From Straminergon stramineum (lineage: Eukaryota; Streptophyta; Bryopsida; Hypnales; Calliergonaceae): DNA of 64,000 nucleotides. Shown here one piece after another: positions 36,054 through 47,296 of this stretch (the first letter of the stretch is position 1; each line of letters starts with the position of its first letter). The stretch lies in NCBI GenBank assembly GCA_963920665.1, contig OY987273.1, forward strand, positions 5,768,501-5,832,500, written 5' to 3'. The position numbers were made by a program, and so were the translations under genes. The notes below the pieces were generated by a model, which searched no databases, had not been told where the DNA came from, and saw nothing but the letters and a program-made list of their open reading frames with translations.

Positions 36054-37193
36054 TATCCTCGAGTCAACAATATCAAGAGAACTCAATATATAATTGAGAA
36101 TAGTGGAGTCCAAGAGAAGATAGAACGGTCTGAATTCCTCAGACTCATCCATCATATCCTCGAGTCAACGATATCTATTTAATTTAGTAATATGTGGGTC
36201 TTATTGTCGACACGAGGATAGGACTTAGTTTTATATTCCTACGAATGATATCGATTTTATATTATAAAGGATGATATCCATCTTAATGTATAATGTTGCA
36301 AGGTTTATATTTTAAGAAGTTTTATCGTCGACTCCACGATATTTAAATCTCGTAATTTTGGTACCTAGTTTAATAATCGTAAAATATTTTAGAAAAGTAT
36401 TTGTCTAATGGTCGTATCGTCAACTCGAGGATAATTCACATTTTCAAAAATAACTTCTATTATCGATAAGAATTTATTGGACTTCAAGTTAGATTATAAC
36501 TAAGGAAGGTTAATATGTTTGTATTCTTAGGAGGATATCGTTGACTCAATGGTACTCATTTTTACTTCATGCATAATCCTTTCATTTTCATTTGTTTTAA
36601 AAATTGAGTTTATAAATGATAATATACATCCGTACATTATTCGACTACGTTTTGTTGGTGTTCTTTGGAATATCTTTAACACTTTATCTTAGATTTGATG
36701 ATAGCTTTTATGTCTGTTTAGAGATATTGTTATCCTCGATTCGATGATATTTATTTTATTTAGGAATACATTAGTCTTATTATGTATTTTCCTTGGAATG
36801 TGAGATTTATATATTCACAATTCATATCTTCTATATATCGTAATTGACAATAAGACCTTCATATGATAATGTTGGAAGGCTTACATTTTTGGATTCACAG
36901 ATGATTATCGTCGAGTCGACGATACGCATTTCTAAATTCCACAGTCACATTGTAGATCATATATAACTAAGATTTTGATAATTAATGAAGAGCCATACTC
37001 TATGTCACTTAGGAGGAGTGAAAATGTCCCTTACATTATTGGACCAATGATTTTCTGTATTATGGCTTGAAGTGTTTCTGAATTTATTACTTCATATGAA
37101 TAATACTTTTAGAAATTATTCACGAGGAAACCTTTTGTAGTTACAAATTTTGAGTTAAAGACAATTCTTTACTCTATCCTCGATTTGAAGATG
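36054..37193. repeat. P1 palindrome array upstream of the transposase-like gene
   Basis: Ten copies of the 19-nt P1 palindrome start at 36054, 36155, 36202, 36323, 36415, 36536, 36685, 36731, 36906 and 37175. The copy at 36906 (TATCGTCGAGTCGACGATA) is a perfect palindrome apart from its single central base. Spacing is irregular (46-269 nt). The array lies 230-1370 bp upstream of the gene at 37425. Confidence 0.9.
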
Positions 37194-37424
37194 GACATAT
37201 GTATTTTCTGATTATTGTGTTAGCCAATTTGATTTGTGTTATCTACAATTCCAGTTGATTATGAGTTCACATCGGTTATAGGATTAGAATTCTCTTTGTA
37301 ATATATTCAAAATAGATTGTGTATAACGTATATTTCATATAGTCTCTTGTTTGAAATTGAGTATGATACATTTAGACGATCATGAGTTGTTATCGTATCT
37401 GAGATAATTGTTCTCATTCACTAA

Positions 37425-40295
37425 TTGGTTGTAGCCCACAAAATGGATATTCACGGGCCTGAAGATTTTGCAAACCCAGTGCCTACGTTGCACCCTGATG
37501 TCTGTACATGTGACGAGATTCCTCGTGCAAAATGGAACTTCAAACCAGTCACTCTCCGTAATGAAGCAGGGGATGATGTCGCAAATGTAATCTTACAAAG
37601 TGTCCATCTAGATGTTGTAGTAGACAGCGATGGGAAGACTCTTGGTGATGATCGAGTTTCCTTTCAAATTGCACAGTCCTTGTGCAAGGCAAAAGTCCCA
37701 ACTGGGTGGATGTGGTCAATTCACTCTTGACACATCAAGGGAGTTTTTCTCTTTGGTGTCATTTTGTATGACCATGACGAGACGCATATTTACAACACGG
37801 CCATGAATGCTACTAATGTAAGAGTTCGTAAAGGGGTTCGATCCTATGAAAGCTTTCGAGAGAGAATGGAGCTTAATTATCCCCCAAAAGAGATCCTCCT
37901 GGTTCCTCAAGCAATCACTGAAGTCTCCACCAAAACTTGTTGTCCAAACAATTGTTTGCAACCTTTTCTGCGTGGGCAAATTCAAGCCATTCATTCTCAA
38001 CTCCATGTTAACAATGGGGTATATGCTCGGAAGAAGTATCTTCTTGAGGTGCATAGGCAGGTCCACAAAGATCTTGCTGGTAAGGAGCGGATTACCTTGA
38101 AAGGAAGGGAAGTGTGTCCCATTGCATGGTGGACCATTCATGGGGTTTTAAAAGCTACCTTTTATAGGTACAGAGAAATGGCCAAGGATGGGAAGCAAGT
38201 AGCGGCGCATGGGAATTTGGGGTCCAAAAAACCAAGGAAACATATTGTGCAAGCTATTGCAACACTTCGAACATTAGTGGTTCCTGAAGCTGACAAAATG
38301 CCACACAAAATGAGGACACTGGAATTAGGGGAGAAAGTCCCTACAATGGTTTTGCCATCTACATTTCGTTGGAGTGATCAATTACCAAAAATCAATGAGG
38401 CCAATGCAACTTTAAATTTGCAACCAATTTCTTCAAGTGGCTTGAGCAACATTCGACGTGCTTCTTTCCTAGAATTTGCTCCAAAAGCATGTGGAGACAG
38501 TTTCGCTCGATGTGACTTGTGTGATAAATACAAGCAATTGAGGAGCGCATGCACTCCCCTTTCGTACGCGCAAGAGAGGTGGACTGTTGCTTTGAATACC
38601 CACCTTGTGGGCCAAAGGGCCCATAGAGAACTGTACTTTGCAAATTGACATATTTCTGAAACATATCCTGAGAAGATGCTAACCATTATCCATGATAAAA
38701 TGGATTACTCCAAGACCGCTTCTCCACACTTCTCTCACAAGACCAAAGCAATGGATTCCTACATGAAAATGCTCGTTGTAGTTACTGGTATGATTGCTCA
38801 TGGGCATGGGGATGTTAGATATGCACACTACGGTTTAGACATTTTTCCAACAAACTCAAATCATACCATTGGGTTCCTTGCAAAGTTGTTGCGTGATGTT
38901 GAAGAACCACCAAAGAATTCATCGCGCAAGTTATTCTCTAAAAAGGAGACGCAATCCACATTAACTAAGGCGATTCTAGAAGAGGCAGATATTTGGTTGG
39001 ACTCTCTCCTTCCTCCTCCGGAAGAATCAATTCCAACTCAACCTTTACCACCAATATTGACTTTGTAGTTGGATAATGCATCAAGAGACAATAAGAATAG
39101 ATGGGTTTTTGCTTTTTGTTCCCTACTTATATACAAAGGGATTTTCCGCGAAGTGTACATCAATTTCCTCAGTGTTGGGCACACTCATGAAGACATTGAC
39201 ACTTTTTTTGGTTGGTGGAGCACTAAATTGAAGACAAACAACTATCCAACACTTCCGAAACTCATGAAATCCTTCATGGATTGCGAAACACACCCCGTCA
39301 TTCCTCATCTCATCGAGGAAGTTCCTGATTTCAAGCGATATGTAGATGGGTATTTGGGCACAGGAGGAGATTTTTTGGAAGGTCATTCTAGGTCCTAGTA
39401 GTTCAAGTTTTACATGGATTCCAGTGGATGGCCTTTGATGGAGTATAAAAATCTGTATACAGACAAGAAATGGTTGCCAGAGGATGGCAAAGGAATTTGC
39501 TTGTGGTCTGAGACTGAAGACGGACGTCCAATACTTCCAAGCGGTGATCCACCACCTCTAGTTCTTGAGAAGATGCGTTCTCTTGATGAGATCAAGAGAG
39601 GTTTGAACGGTTTCATTGCACACTGGAGTGGAATGGCAGACGATGACCGCTCTGGAGAATTCAAGAGGAAGAATGGCCCTATAAAAGAGTATTGGAAAGG
39701 TGTTTGAGCAACTCTTGATGCACCTCTAGAGCCGCGTGAGACATTACTACATGGATTCTAGCCGGCTTTGAGGATCATCCATGATGAAGCAGATCGTAGG
39801 GAGACGGATGGTACACTACCTAAAGGGGATGCAGAGGATGCACCCTTTGTTGGATGAAGGTGTGATGGTCCTCGTGCTTCTTTCTGTGTTAATCGCGATA
39901 CGTTTGCAGGTTATTTTGTCGTGGTGCAGCCTGCTAATGGTGACTCCAAGCCATTATGGCTTGCTAGAGCCATTACAAATCCGAATCCGGATCCAGGGCA
40001 TATGAATATGATCCAAATCCAATATTGGACGCCAGCTTCAGATCAACACATTAACATGGAAACATATGATGGATGGGACACAAAAAAAGGGAATGTGTGG
40101 CGTGAAGATTGAGCAATAACCCCAACATGGTCGAGCACAGACTGTATCATGACCGCTTGGAAGCCACGTATACGAGAGGGGACTTTAGATCCAAGGGTGG
40201 CAATTCCAAAGCCTCAAATTGACATCATCAAAGCATTAGTGGAAGCCTTCATGGCTAATTTGCAGAAATATATTTTGTCGATTTTATTAGGGTAG
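37425..40295 (+). pseudogene. Transposase-like gene of element 1 (DN..NKN/GHTHEDID family)
   Basis: Candidate transposase. N-terminal domain VTLRNEAGDDVANVILQSVH; then CCPNNCLQPF, HRQVHKDLAGKERI, a Cys cluster CDLCDKYKQLR (about 38505-38540), HDKMDYSKTASPH, HGHGDVRYAHYGLDIFP, and LDNASRDNKNR (39070) with VGHTHEDIDTFFGWWS (39174). The Asp in DN and the later Asp/Glu are placed as in RNase H-fold (DDE/D) enzymes. I associate the family with DUF7869-type proteins from memory. Internal stops: TGA at two probable arginine codons, TAG where copy 2 has Gln, and a TAG TAG pair where copy 2 has QQ. Ends at TAG 40293-40295, near the right TIR. Confidence 0.7.
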
Positions 40296-40699
40296 TTTGA
40301 TTGTGTTACAATTGTTGATTTCTATTGATATTATATTTTATCTTCTTATTTTCTCGAATGTTCTGCATTAAGTGTATTCATTTGAATTTTTTGTAATAAA
40401 GATGTTTTAGATGTTAAAGTTTGGTATCAACAACCTAAAGATTAGTCCTTTCGTAGATGCACCTTTCAATTTCAAGAAATGTCTCAATTGATGACATCTT
40501 GGATGATTTAAAGTGTATATTTTTCATGAAGTAAAAATGTTCAAAAGATGAATGCAGCTTCTTCCTACTATTTATAGCAATAATGAAATTAATTAAAAAA
40601 TTACTTGGACATTTTTAAGTCTCAATTTATTGAATTATCTCAATTTAATGAACTCTTTTGTTTTCTAAATATAGAAATGAATTAAAATGAGACCACAGC
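40296..40699. promoter_or_regulatory. Right subterminal repeats of element 1
   Basis: Noncoding DNA between the transposase-like gene and the right TIR. The motif TCTCAATTTAWTGAA occurs near 40620 and 40637 and again within the TIR (TCTCAATTTAACGAA). Such repeated subterminal motifs are typical transposase-binding sites; that role is inferred. Confidence 0.5.
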
Positions 40700-40730
40700 T
40701 TGTCTCAATTTAACGAATAAGGCCTTAGAG

Positions 40731-42570
40731 GAGTCATTCCTATATTCAGAGATGGCTAATTTGAAGGAAGACATGGACGGGGAGATCAATCAAGTGCTCG
40801 TGACCTCCTCTATATAGGCGGAAGCAATAGATGACCTTCGCTCCATGCTTCGGAGCTTCATGCGGAAGTCCAAGTTCGTTGAAGATGGAAGCCCATTCAT
40901 CACTCAATTAGCATTGGAGAACTAGGACTTTCTTGGACTGACTTGCTTGGATGCTGTTGGAGTGCTTCCCAATTCATGCCAAAAGGTAGGATTTTATGGA
41001 TGATGTATTCGGCAAGAGTGCTGGGGTACTAGTGTCACAACCAATTCCTCTACTGCAAAAAGATTGGAAGGCATGTGGTGTGATGGCTACAATCACAGAG
41101 GTGACATTGTTGTTGGACTTAGAGCTATCCATGAAGGAGATTCCTACCACCTATTCAGCACGTTTTGGTCCAGAGTGGGAGGTGAAGGGAAGGAAATTGT
41201 CGGGTGATGAGTTGGTAGTGCAGGAAAATTCTTCCATTCCCAGAGCTTATAACATGCAGGAGACTCCAATGCCTTTGGCTGATGGCGAAAGCGCAATTCC
41301 CATTGAAGTCAAGGTACGTGCTTGTAGTCCCAAACAAGCAAGCAATCCCGAACCCTAAAGTGATGCCCCAAGAGAGGAAGTGCAACCTTTTGGGACTCTA
41401 GCTAGGGAATCAATTGTGCCCAGCAGAGCAGAACTACAAGCTCTGGAAATTGAGGCATTGGCCCTTGTCGAGCTAGGGCTAGTGGAGGCGGGAGAAGTTG
41501 TGGTGGCCGCACCAATTGTGGAGCTCAAGATTGCATCCTCCGAGGCACTTGGCGTAGAGGGTAGGGTCGTTGCAATTGAGATTGCGCAAAAAAAGGGCAA
41601 GAGGCAGACGAAGTCTCCAACCAAGGTAAAAGCCCCCTCAGATGTTCATCCAAATACGTCAATTGAGGTGGGTCCACCCTTATTAATCAATGACATGTTG
41701 ACATCATTAGCATACAAACATGTGGGCGTTCCAAATTAGTTGTTTTTAATGTCTATGGCACACTGTTGGACTCTAGCTTGCTTTTAGAGGTGAATCCAAA
41801 TAGCAGGATTCATGGTAGTATTAAAACTGATATTCAAAGAATAGTCTACAGGCCTTGGCTGAAGCCATTCCTGTCTAGATGTTTTGCTCACTTTTTAGTG
41901 GCCTTCTGGGGCATCCCTTCAACATCATACATGGATGATGTGGTCCCCACCATGCTTGCTGGATTGCAAGGTCCTTTGGATGTAGACCCCCTTTTTCTTG
42001 GTCCAGCAAGCATTGTGGGGTAAATGATGGTGAAGAAGGTCAGCCATTGGTGGGGGGAAAGAAGTTGTCGAAGGTGTATGCACAATGGCCTAGTTTTAGT
42101 ACCATGAACACTATAATTGTAGATAGCAAGTATAATAGGGTCGCATGCAATCCGAATAACAATGTCATCATCAATACACCTTTTTATGTGAAATGGTTGA
42201 GGACAGTAGCTAATGACAAAGAGTATTTGAAGTACTACCTATGGTTGTTGCTTGAGGTGCTAAAGAATTGCCCGAATGTCCCTGCCTTCCATGCGAAGTA
42301 TCTTGAAATTGTCCACGAATCTATGGTACAAATGGTTCAAAAACGCCGAAATGAATCACCATATGAGTTTCTTGACATTGTGGAAGGTGAGGGGGCTTGT
42401 AGACCACGTGGTTGCAACAGTGGTGTTCTCCCTCATCTTCATTTGAAATGCATTTTTGATGTTCTATATGTATGTATATAGGAAAAAACGCAAAAGCGAG
42501 ACACTCGGAGCAAGGCGTTGTCTACGACGGACAAGAAATGGAACGACCCATTAAAGAAGGTTTGCAAATG
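40731..42570 (+). pseudogene. FCP1-like gene, copy III (interrupted by element 1)
   Basis: Continues in frame from the stub at 16969-17019. N-terminal helical region EMANLKEDMDGEINQVL and AIDDLRSMLRSFMRKSKF (40750-40880), a donor AAG/GTAGGA near 40985, a Glu/Ala-rich linker (41380-41680), then the HAD region: VFNVYGTLLDSSLLLEV (about 41737), RPWLKPFLSRCFAHFLVAFW, and MNTIIVDSKYNRVACNPNNN with WLLLEVLKNCPNVPAFHAKY (42100-42300). Catalytic motif I has lost both Asp (NVY). Frameshifts and TAGs are present. It differs from copies I and II by its long N-terminal extension and probably belongs to the CACTA element. Confidence 0.6.
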
Positions 42571-43540
42571 TCATCATTGAATTTAATTGAATTCATCTTT
42601 TGTCTACTCTATTCATTTGGTTTTACAATGCCTATTCACTTAATTAGGACTGAGCCGCGTGCCAAAGTAGTACGAGAGTGACGTTTGTGTCATTTCCTAG
42701 TCGTCGAGAAGTGGGGATGCTATCAGGTCCTGGATTGCCCTCTACCCATACCGTACTCAACCAAGTAGCCCATGAATTCTCTCTTGTAGATAGTAACAAC
42801 AAAGGATATTTGTGCCTTCTTTGAATAGAAGTAGTGGTAATGACTCTTGAAGTGTTCTTGTGAACATACTTCCAAAGCTTCTATGGTCCATGCAAGTTCA
42901 AAAATTCTAAGCTATAGTTGTGATTTCTTCAAGAAAGCTAAGCTCACTATGGCGCAGACCAAGATTCAAAGTCTAGTAAAGGTAGCTGTGGCCGTAGGAA
43001 AGTGCATCGTCCTTGTAGCCATGAATGCATCCTATGAATTAGGACATCTATTGTAGATCACTGAAGACACTATGAAAATTTTTCCCAGTATACCCACAAA
43101 GGTGCTCGTTGTTAAGAGATTTTGAGGTTGTTAGTCAAATGAACTAGAAATTTTTGAAGGCTATAACTAGTGAGGAATATCGGCCCATGCATATGATGAA
43201 GGTAACTTGCTCCATTTACTCCATGATGGAGTAGTTACAACCCCAGTTCTAGTTGTGTATAGGGTAAGAGCTCGGAAGTCATTGTTCCAAAGAGTGAATT
43301 GTTTGACTTGTCTCCACATAGTTGTAGGGAAGTTGTAGTATAGTTAGCTGAAGCTGGTAGTCCTCATTGAATCAAAACTAGTTTCGTAGAAGTTAAATAT
43401 TAGTGACAGTGCATGCTATGAAATGCCTAGTTCTGAAAAATGCATTAGTAGCAAGACAAGAGTGTCTAATTGGCTTTGTCATGTAGTTCAAGTTCAGGGA
43501 TGAAGTATTTTTGTATAATCCACATGTAGTGAAGTAGAAA
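42571..43540 (+). pseudogene. Unrecognised decayed coding region
   Basis: Coding-like fragments on the plus strand, for example VTFVSFPSRREVGMLSG (about 42680), QSLVKVAVAVGKCIVLVAMN (about 42970) and GNLLHLLHDGVVTTPVLVVY (about 43200), broken by many TAGs. They may be further parts of the copy III gene or of another CACTA protein. No family recognised. Confidence 0.3.
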
Positions 43541-43753
43541 GTGGCGGCAGGGACAATTAGTGGAGTGCCAAAGGAACAAAAATATCACTTTCAAGACATT
43601 CCGGAGGGGTGGTGGAAGGTGGTCGTGCGGGACATTCTTCAAGAAGGGGTGGCACTTATGTACCCTAACGACAATGCAGACCAATCCAAAATTGAAGACA
43701 CAAAGGGCTCTTCTACAATGTGGGTGGAAAAATTTATAAAGTTGAGCATCTAA
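43541..43753 (+). pseudogene. Unrecognised conserved-looking fragment
   Basis: Open frame of 70 codons, compact and hydrophilic: GTISGVPKEQKYHFQDIP, WWKVVVRDILQEGV, ALMYPNDNADQ. Coding-like sequence precedes it in the same frame past a TAG (FKFRDEVFLYNPHVV). It looks like part of a real protein. Family unknown. Confidence 0.35.
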
Positions 43754-44280
43754 GTCGACTTCTACGAAGTGGCACGTGGCTGGTGAGGTAGGAAATGGTA
43801 GATATGTTGAGGTAGGTCCTAGCATAAGGCTCCTTCAAGACCTCTTTTGTATACAAAACCTTCTTGAATTGTTTTGAAATTGTAGAAGTCACTTCGTTTT
43901 TGAATTTCTATGTCAATTTGTGAGTGCACTATGTTCAATGGCACACTCTAGTCATTAGGTAATCCACTCTGTTCAAAGGGCAACACTCGAAGTTTGAGTC
44001 GTGTTCACCAGTCTTCCATGGATGCCTTCAGCCTCTTCATAGGATCATAGTGAAGTTTGTCCCGATTCATTTCCTTCATCTCACTTGGCATGGCCGCATG
44101 GTTGTACCTTGAAGGCTGAACATTGCTTTGCTTTAGAACCACAATACTATTTCCTAGCAATTGCAAATACAACTCTTGTTCTATTGCAACTAATGTAGTA
44201 ATTAGTTTACAACTGTGGCATGACAACAAAAGAACAAGAGAACAACTACTGCAGAAGATCCATGTTTAGTATTTAAGGCC
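43754..44280. other. No assignable gene
   Basis: A 74-codon minus-strand frame (44005-44229) contains HYDPMKRLKASMEDW but nothing identifiable. The rest is noncoding. Confidence 0.3.
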
Positions 44281-44761
44281 TACTACAAATTAGTAACTAA
44301 AAAATGACTGAAAAACAACTAGAAAACCACTATTCAAAAGCCCCCTGAAGCACTTGGCTTTACTCTCCTCGATATTCCCATTGTTACTTACAAATGACTC
44401 CAAAATGACTGTCAAAGTGGTAGTCCACGTCAACAAGGAATGTTAGAGCCACGACTTGTAAATGACTCACAACAATTACATCAAAGGCGAATAGGAGACT
44501 GCCACGTCGCTTAATGTTAGGGCGTGTGCTAACCATATGTTTGCACCACATCAACTTCCACATATACTTCTTTCATCCCTTGTATCATCCTATGTACATC
44601 CCCCGAAAAGATAGATGGCGATAATACAAGCATAGTTGTTTAGCTAAACAACTGAACAACAATGACTACAAAGCCTTGTAGTCATTTTAAAGTCATTGTG
44701 GTTAAAATGACAGTTTTCCAGTCATTTTTCCCAGTCATTCTTTCCTTTTTTTTTTGCAGTG
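44281..44761. promoter_or_regulatory. CACTA right subterminal region
   Basis: Dense short repeats AAATGACT/AGTCATTT occur in both orientations, direct at 44305-44475 and inverted at 44680-44745. The block ends in a T-run and GCAGTG at 44761. On the other strand this reads CACTGCAAAAAA, then GAATGACTGG and AAATGACTGG, the expected look of a CACTA end. Confidence 0.5.
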
Positions 44762-47296
44762 TATAGCAATCCACATTTCGAAAACGCACTGCGTAGAAGA
44801 TATACCTAATGAGCAAGTGTACTTACTTGTAGTATTACCTATAAAGCTCGTATACTACTGTGGGGCAAGTCTGCACAACCATGATGCTAGGGACACTTTC
44901 AACTGTCTCCAAGCTAGTCTTTTGAATCCACCATCTTTAACATCGACTCGTCCGTATACAAGTGTCATCAGAAATCCACCTCAAGAGACTAGCTTGAAGG
45001 CAAAGGAACTCCTTTCTTAGGAGTCCATTAACGCGGTGTCTAGCAAAATTTGTTGTAGCAAGAATTGCATGTAGCCATTTCCAAGGGAACAGATTCATGC
45101 CTTCCATGAACGCATGTATTAGAGATCCACATTCAAATTCAAAGCCCACATGAAGATAGATGTTCATAGATCTATCCACCGTGACTTGCGTGGAAGGAAG
45201 ATGGTGACCGTTGAAGAGGTCAATGTGTACATGCAAGCATGGATGTTTATTGCCGAGGTCCTAAAAGCAACGTTCTACCACTATCAGACATACACAAAGG
45301 ATAATCGAGAAGCCAAGGATCATGGTAATTTGGGTCTTCTTAAGCCAAGGAAACATACTAAGCAAGTTGGTGTGACTTTAAAATGCATCCTCGACAAAGA
45401 AGCAAATCACATGCCGCATAAAACGCGGACTTTGAAGTTAGGAGACAAGGTTGTCTCCATGATTCTCACGGCTACCTTTCAATGGAAGGATCAAATTCCA
45501 AAAATCAATGAGGCCAATGCTACTTTCGACCACAAGGAAGTCTTTGCTTCAAACTTGAGCAAGATTAGATCTACCAAGTTCCTAGAGTACGATGTGAAAA
45601 ATCCAAGAGATAATTTTGCTCAATGTGGAACTTGCAACAAGCTACAAGAACTCAAGAAGGGTGCTCTAGTTGGCTCCCAAAGCGCTTTGAAATAGTCAAT
45701 GAGGATGGACAAACATCTCGCCATTGCTCATGCTCACAAGGAGTTGTATTATGCAAACCGTTATATGTCGCATACTTGTCCGCACAAGTGTCTTACAATT
45801 ATGCATGACAAGATGGATCATGCCAAGACTGCTTCTCCAATCCTCTCACACAAGAGTAAAGTGATAGATGGCTTAGTGAAGTTGCCCGTTTCTGTCACTA
45901 GCATGATCATGCATAGTCATGGTGATGTCCATTATGCACATTATGGCTTGGATATCTTCCCCCACAATTCGAATTATACTATTGGATTGATGGCAAAATT
46001 GTTGCGATATTTGGAAGGAGCACCAAAGTCTTCTTTGCGGCAATTGTTTGTGGGGTGAGGATTGGCACCATTATTTAGCAAAGGCCTCAAAGGTTCAAAT
46101 ATGTGTGAAGAATCACTACCTCTAGCCCCAAAAACCTTAGTTCCGGCTACTCGATTGCCGCCCATTCTTAATGTGCAGATGGATAATTCCACTAAGGACA
46201 ACAAGAATAGATATGTTTTTTGTTTCTAGTCTCTACTTGCGGCAAACAAGATCTTCTATGAAGTGTATGTGGACTTCATGATTGTGGGTTACACACATGA
46301 TGACATTGATGCATTGTTTGGAAGATGGAGTATGTTATTGAAGAAGGAGAACTTTCCAACAATCCCAACTCTCATGAAGTCGTTTATGGATGTAGAGTCC
46401 ATTCTGACTATCCCTCACTTTATTGAGGAAGTACCAAACTTCAAGGGATTCATTGCAGATGCATTTGTGGATGGTGACGATATCCTTGTTGGACATATAA
46501 AGCCACAACAAGTGAAGTTCTACTTGGATTCAAATGGATTTCCATCCATGAAGTACAAATTGTTGTGCACTAATGTGGAATGGTTGGGGGAAGATGGTAG
46601 AGGTATCAAGTTGTAGAAGGAGGATTCTGAGGGGCATAGTATGTGGCCTCATGGAGTACCGTTGTTAGTTCCTCCAAAGCCAACGAGGGGTGTGGAGGAC
46701 ATTGTGAAAGGCATATCTGGGTTTGTGAAATACTGGGAGAACTTATGCAATACAGATGTTACTAGAGAGTGCCGAAGGCATTACAAGCATTTAGTGTACT
46801 ATTGGTGTGATGTGAGGGATGCTTTGCAAGAACTAGTATTCAAGCGAATTTGGTAGATTGGTTAGGAGATGATGGTGAGGATCATGAAGAGTTTGGGGAG
46901 GATGATGTCTACGTCGGGCCTTTGCGAGGTCGCCCACAACCATCCTTCAAGGTTGGTCGTGATCTCTTCGAAGGGTATTTTGTAGCAGTTCGTCCTACAG
47001 ATAGTGACACACATCTTGTTTGGATTACAAGGGCCTATTTTGATCCAAATTGTAACCGTGAGAAACCAAATTGCGTTCTTATTCAATATTTCCGTCCAAC
47101 ATTGAGAAGTCAAGATGTTTAAGACTTCTACATTGGATGGAATAGTGAAAGAGGTCTACGTTGGAAGGTTGATGTAGCTGATCCACCTATTTGGGAAGAA
47201 ACCAACACTCTTATGACATGGAAGTCTCAAATTCAAAAGGATACTCGCCAATGTTTGCTCAAGATCCCGGCTACACAAATTGAAATCATCAACTAG
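44762..47296 (+). pseudogene. Transposase-like gene of element 2 (C-terminal part)
   Basis: Same family as 37425-40295. Order: VYYCGASLHNHD, CCSKNCM.PF, VHRSIHRDLRGRKM, CGTCNKLQELKK, HDKMDHAKTASP, HGDVHYAHYGLDIFP, VQMDNSTKDNKNRYVF (about 46170), VGYTHDDIDALFGRWS (about 46290), and a C-terminal domain FEGYFVAVRPTDSDTHLVWI (about 46975). The key DN....NKN and GxTHxDID motifs are intact in sequence, but at least seven TAG, one TGA, one TAA and a frameshift near 46850 break the reading frame. The missing N-terminus is probably the fragment at 5028-5335. Ends at TAG 47294-47296. Confidence 0.7.

Larger units (their letters stand above)
17020..40726. mobile_element. Element 1: 23.7-kb cargo-carrying transposon
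   Basis: The ends are perfect 27-bp inverted repeats (17020-17046 and 40700-40726) beginning AAGGCCTTATTCG, flanked by identical AGAG on both sides (17016-17019, 40727-40730). Subterminal DNA at the right end repeats TCTCAATTTAWTGAA three times. Contents from the left: gene X (-), a nested family III element, FCP1-like gene (-), ParB/methyltransferase-like gene (-), AT-rich arm with telomere-type tract, minisatellite, P1 palindrome array, and a transposase-like gene (+) ending about 430 bp from the right end. Element 3 repeats the X, FCP1, methyltransferase order behind a similar end. I do not recognise the superfamily. Confidence 0.8.
5336..44761. mobile_element. Probable CACTA (EnSpm) element, with element 1 nested inside
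   Basis: The region holds a Tnp2-type transposase (6690-10165, -), a TNPA-like ORF (15168-16075, +) and an FCP1-like gene (+). Its left edge carries ACTAAAAAATGACTG. Its right edge carries repeated AGTCATTTT-type motifs and ends TTTTTTGCAGTG at 44761, which on the other strand reads CACTGCAAAAAA, the usual CACTA start. The two parts of a transposase-like gene flank it. Without element 1 the length would be about 15.7 kb. The left terminus is degenerate and a clean 3-bp target duplication is not evident, so the exact ends are uncertain. Confidence 0.45.

Noticed and set aside
35917..36093. A real 58-residue small protein gene
   Set aside because: The second half runs into AT-rich DNA containing a P1 palindrome and has no recognisable similarity; at most it is a first exon.
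36054..37193. CRISPR-like array
   Set aside because: Repeats are short palindromes with irregular spacing, variable sequence and no uniform spacers, in a eukaryotic setting.
5330..44764. Clean CACTA target-site duplication
   Set aside because: Flanking triplets depend on where the degenerate left end is placed (TAT matches only if the element starts with an extra C), so I do not claim it.
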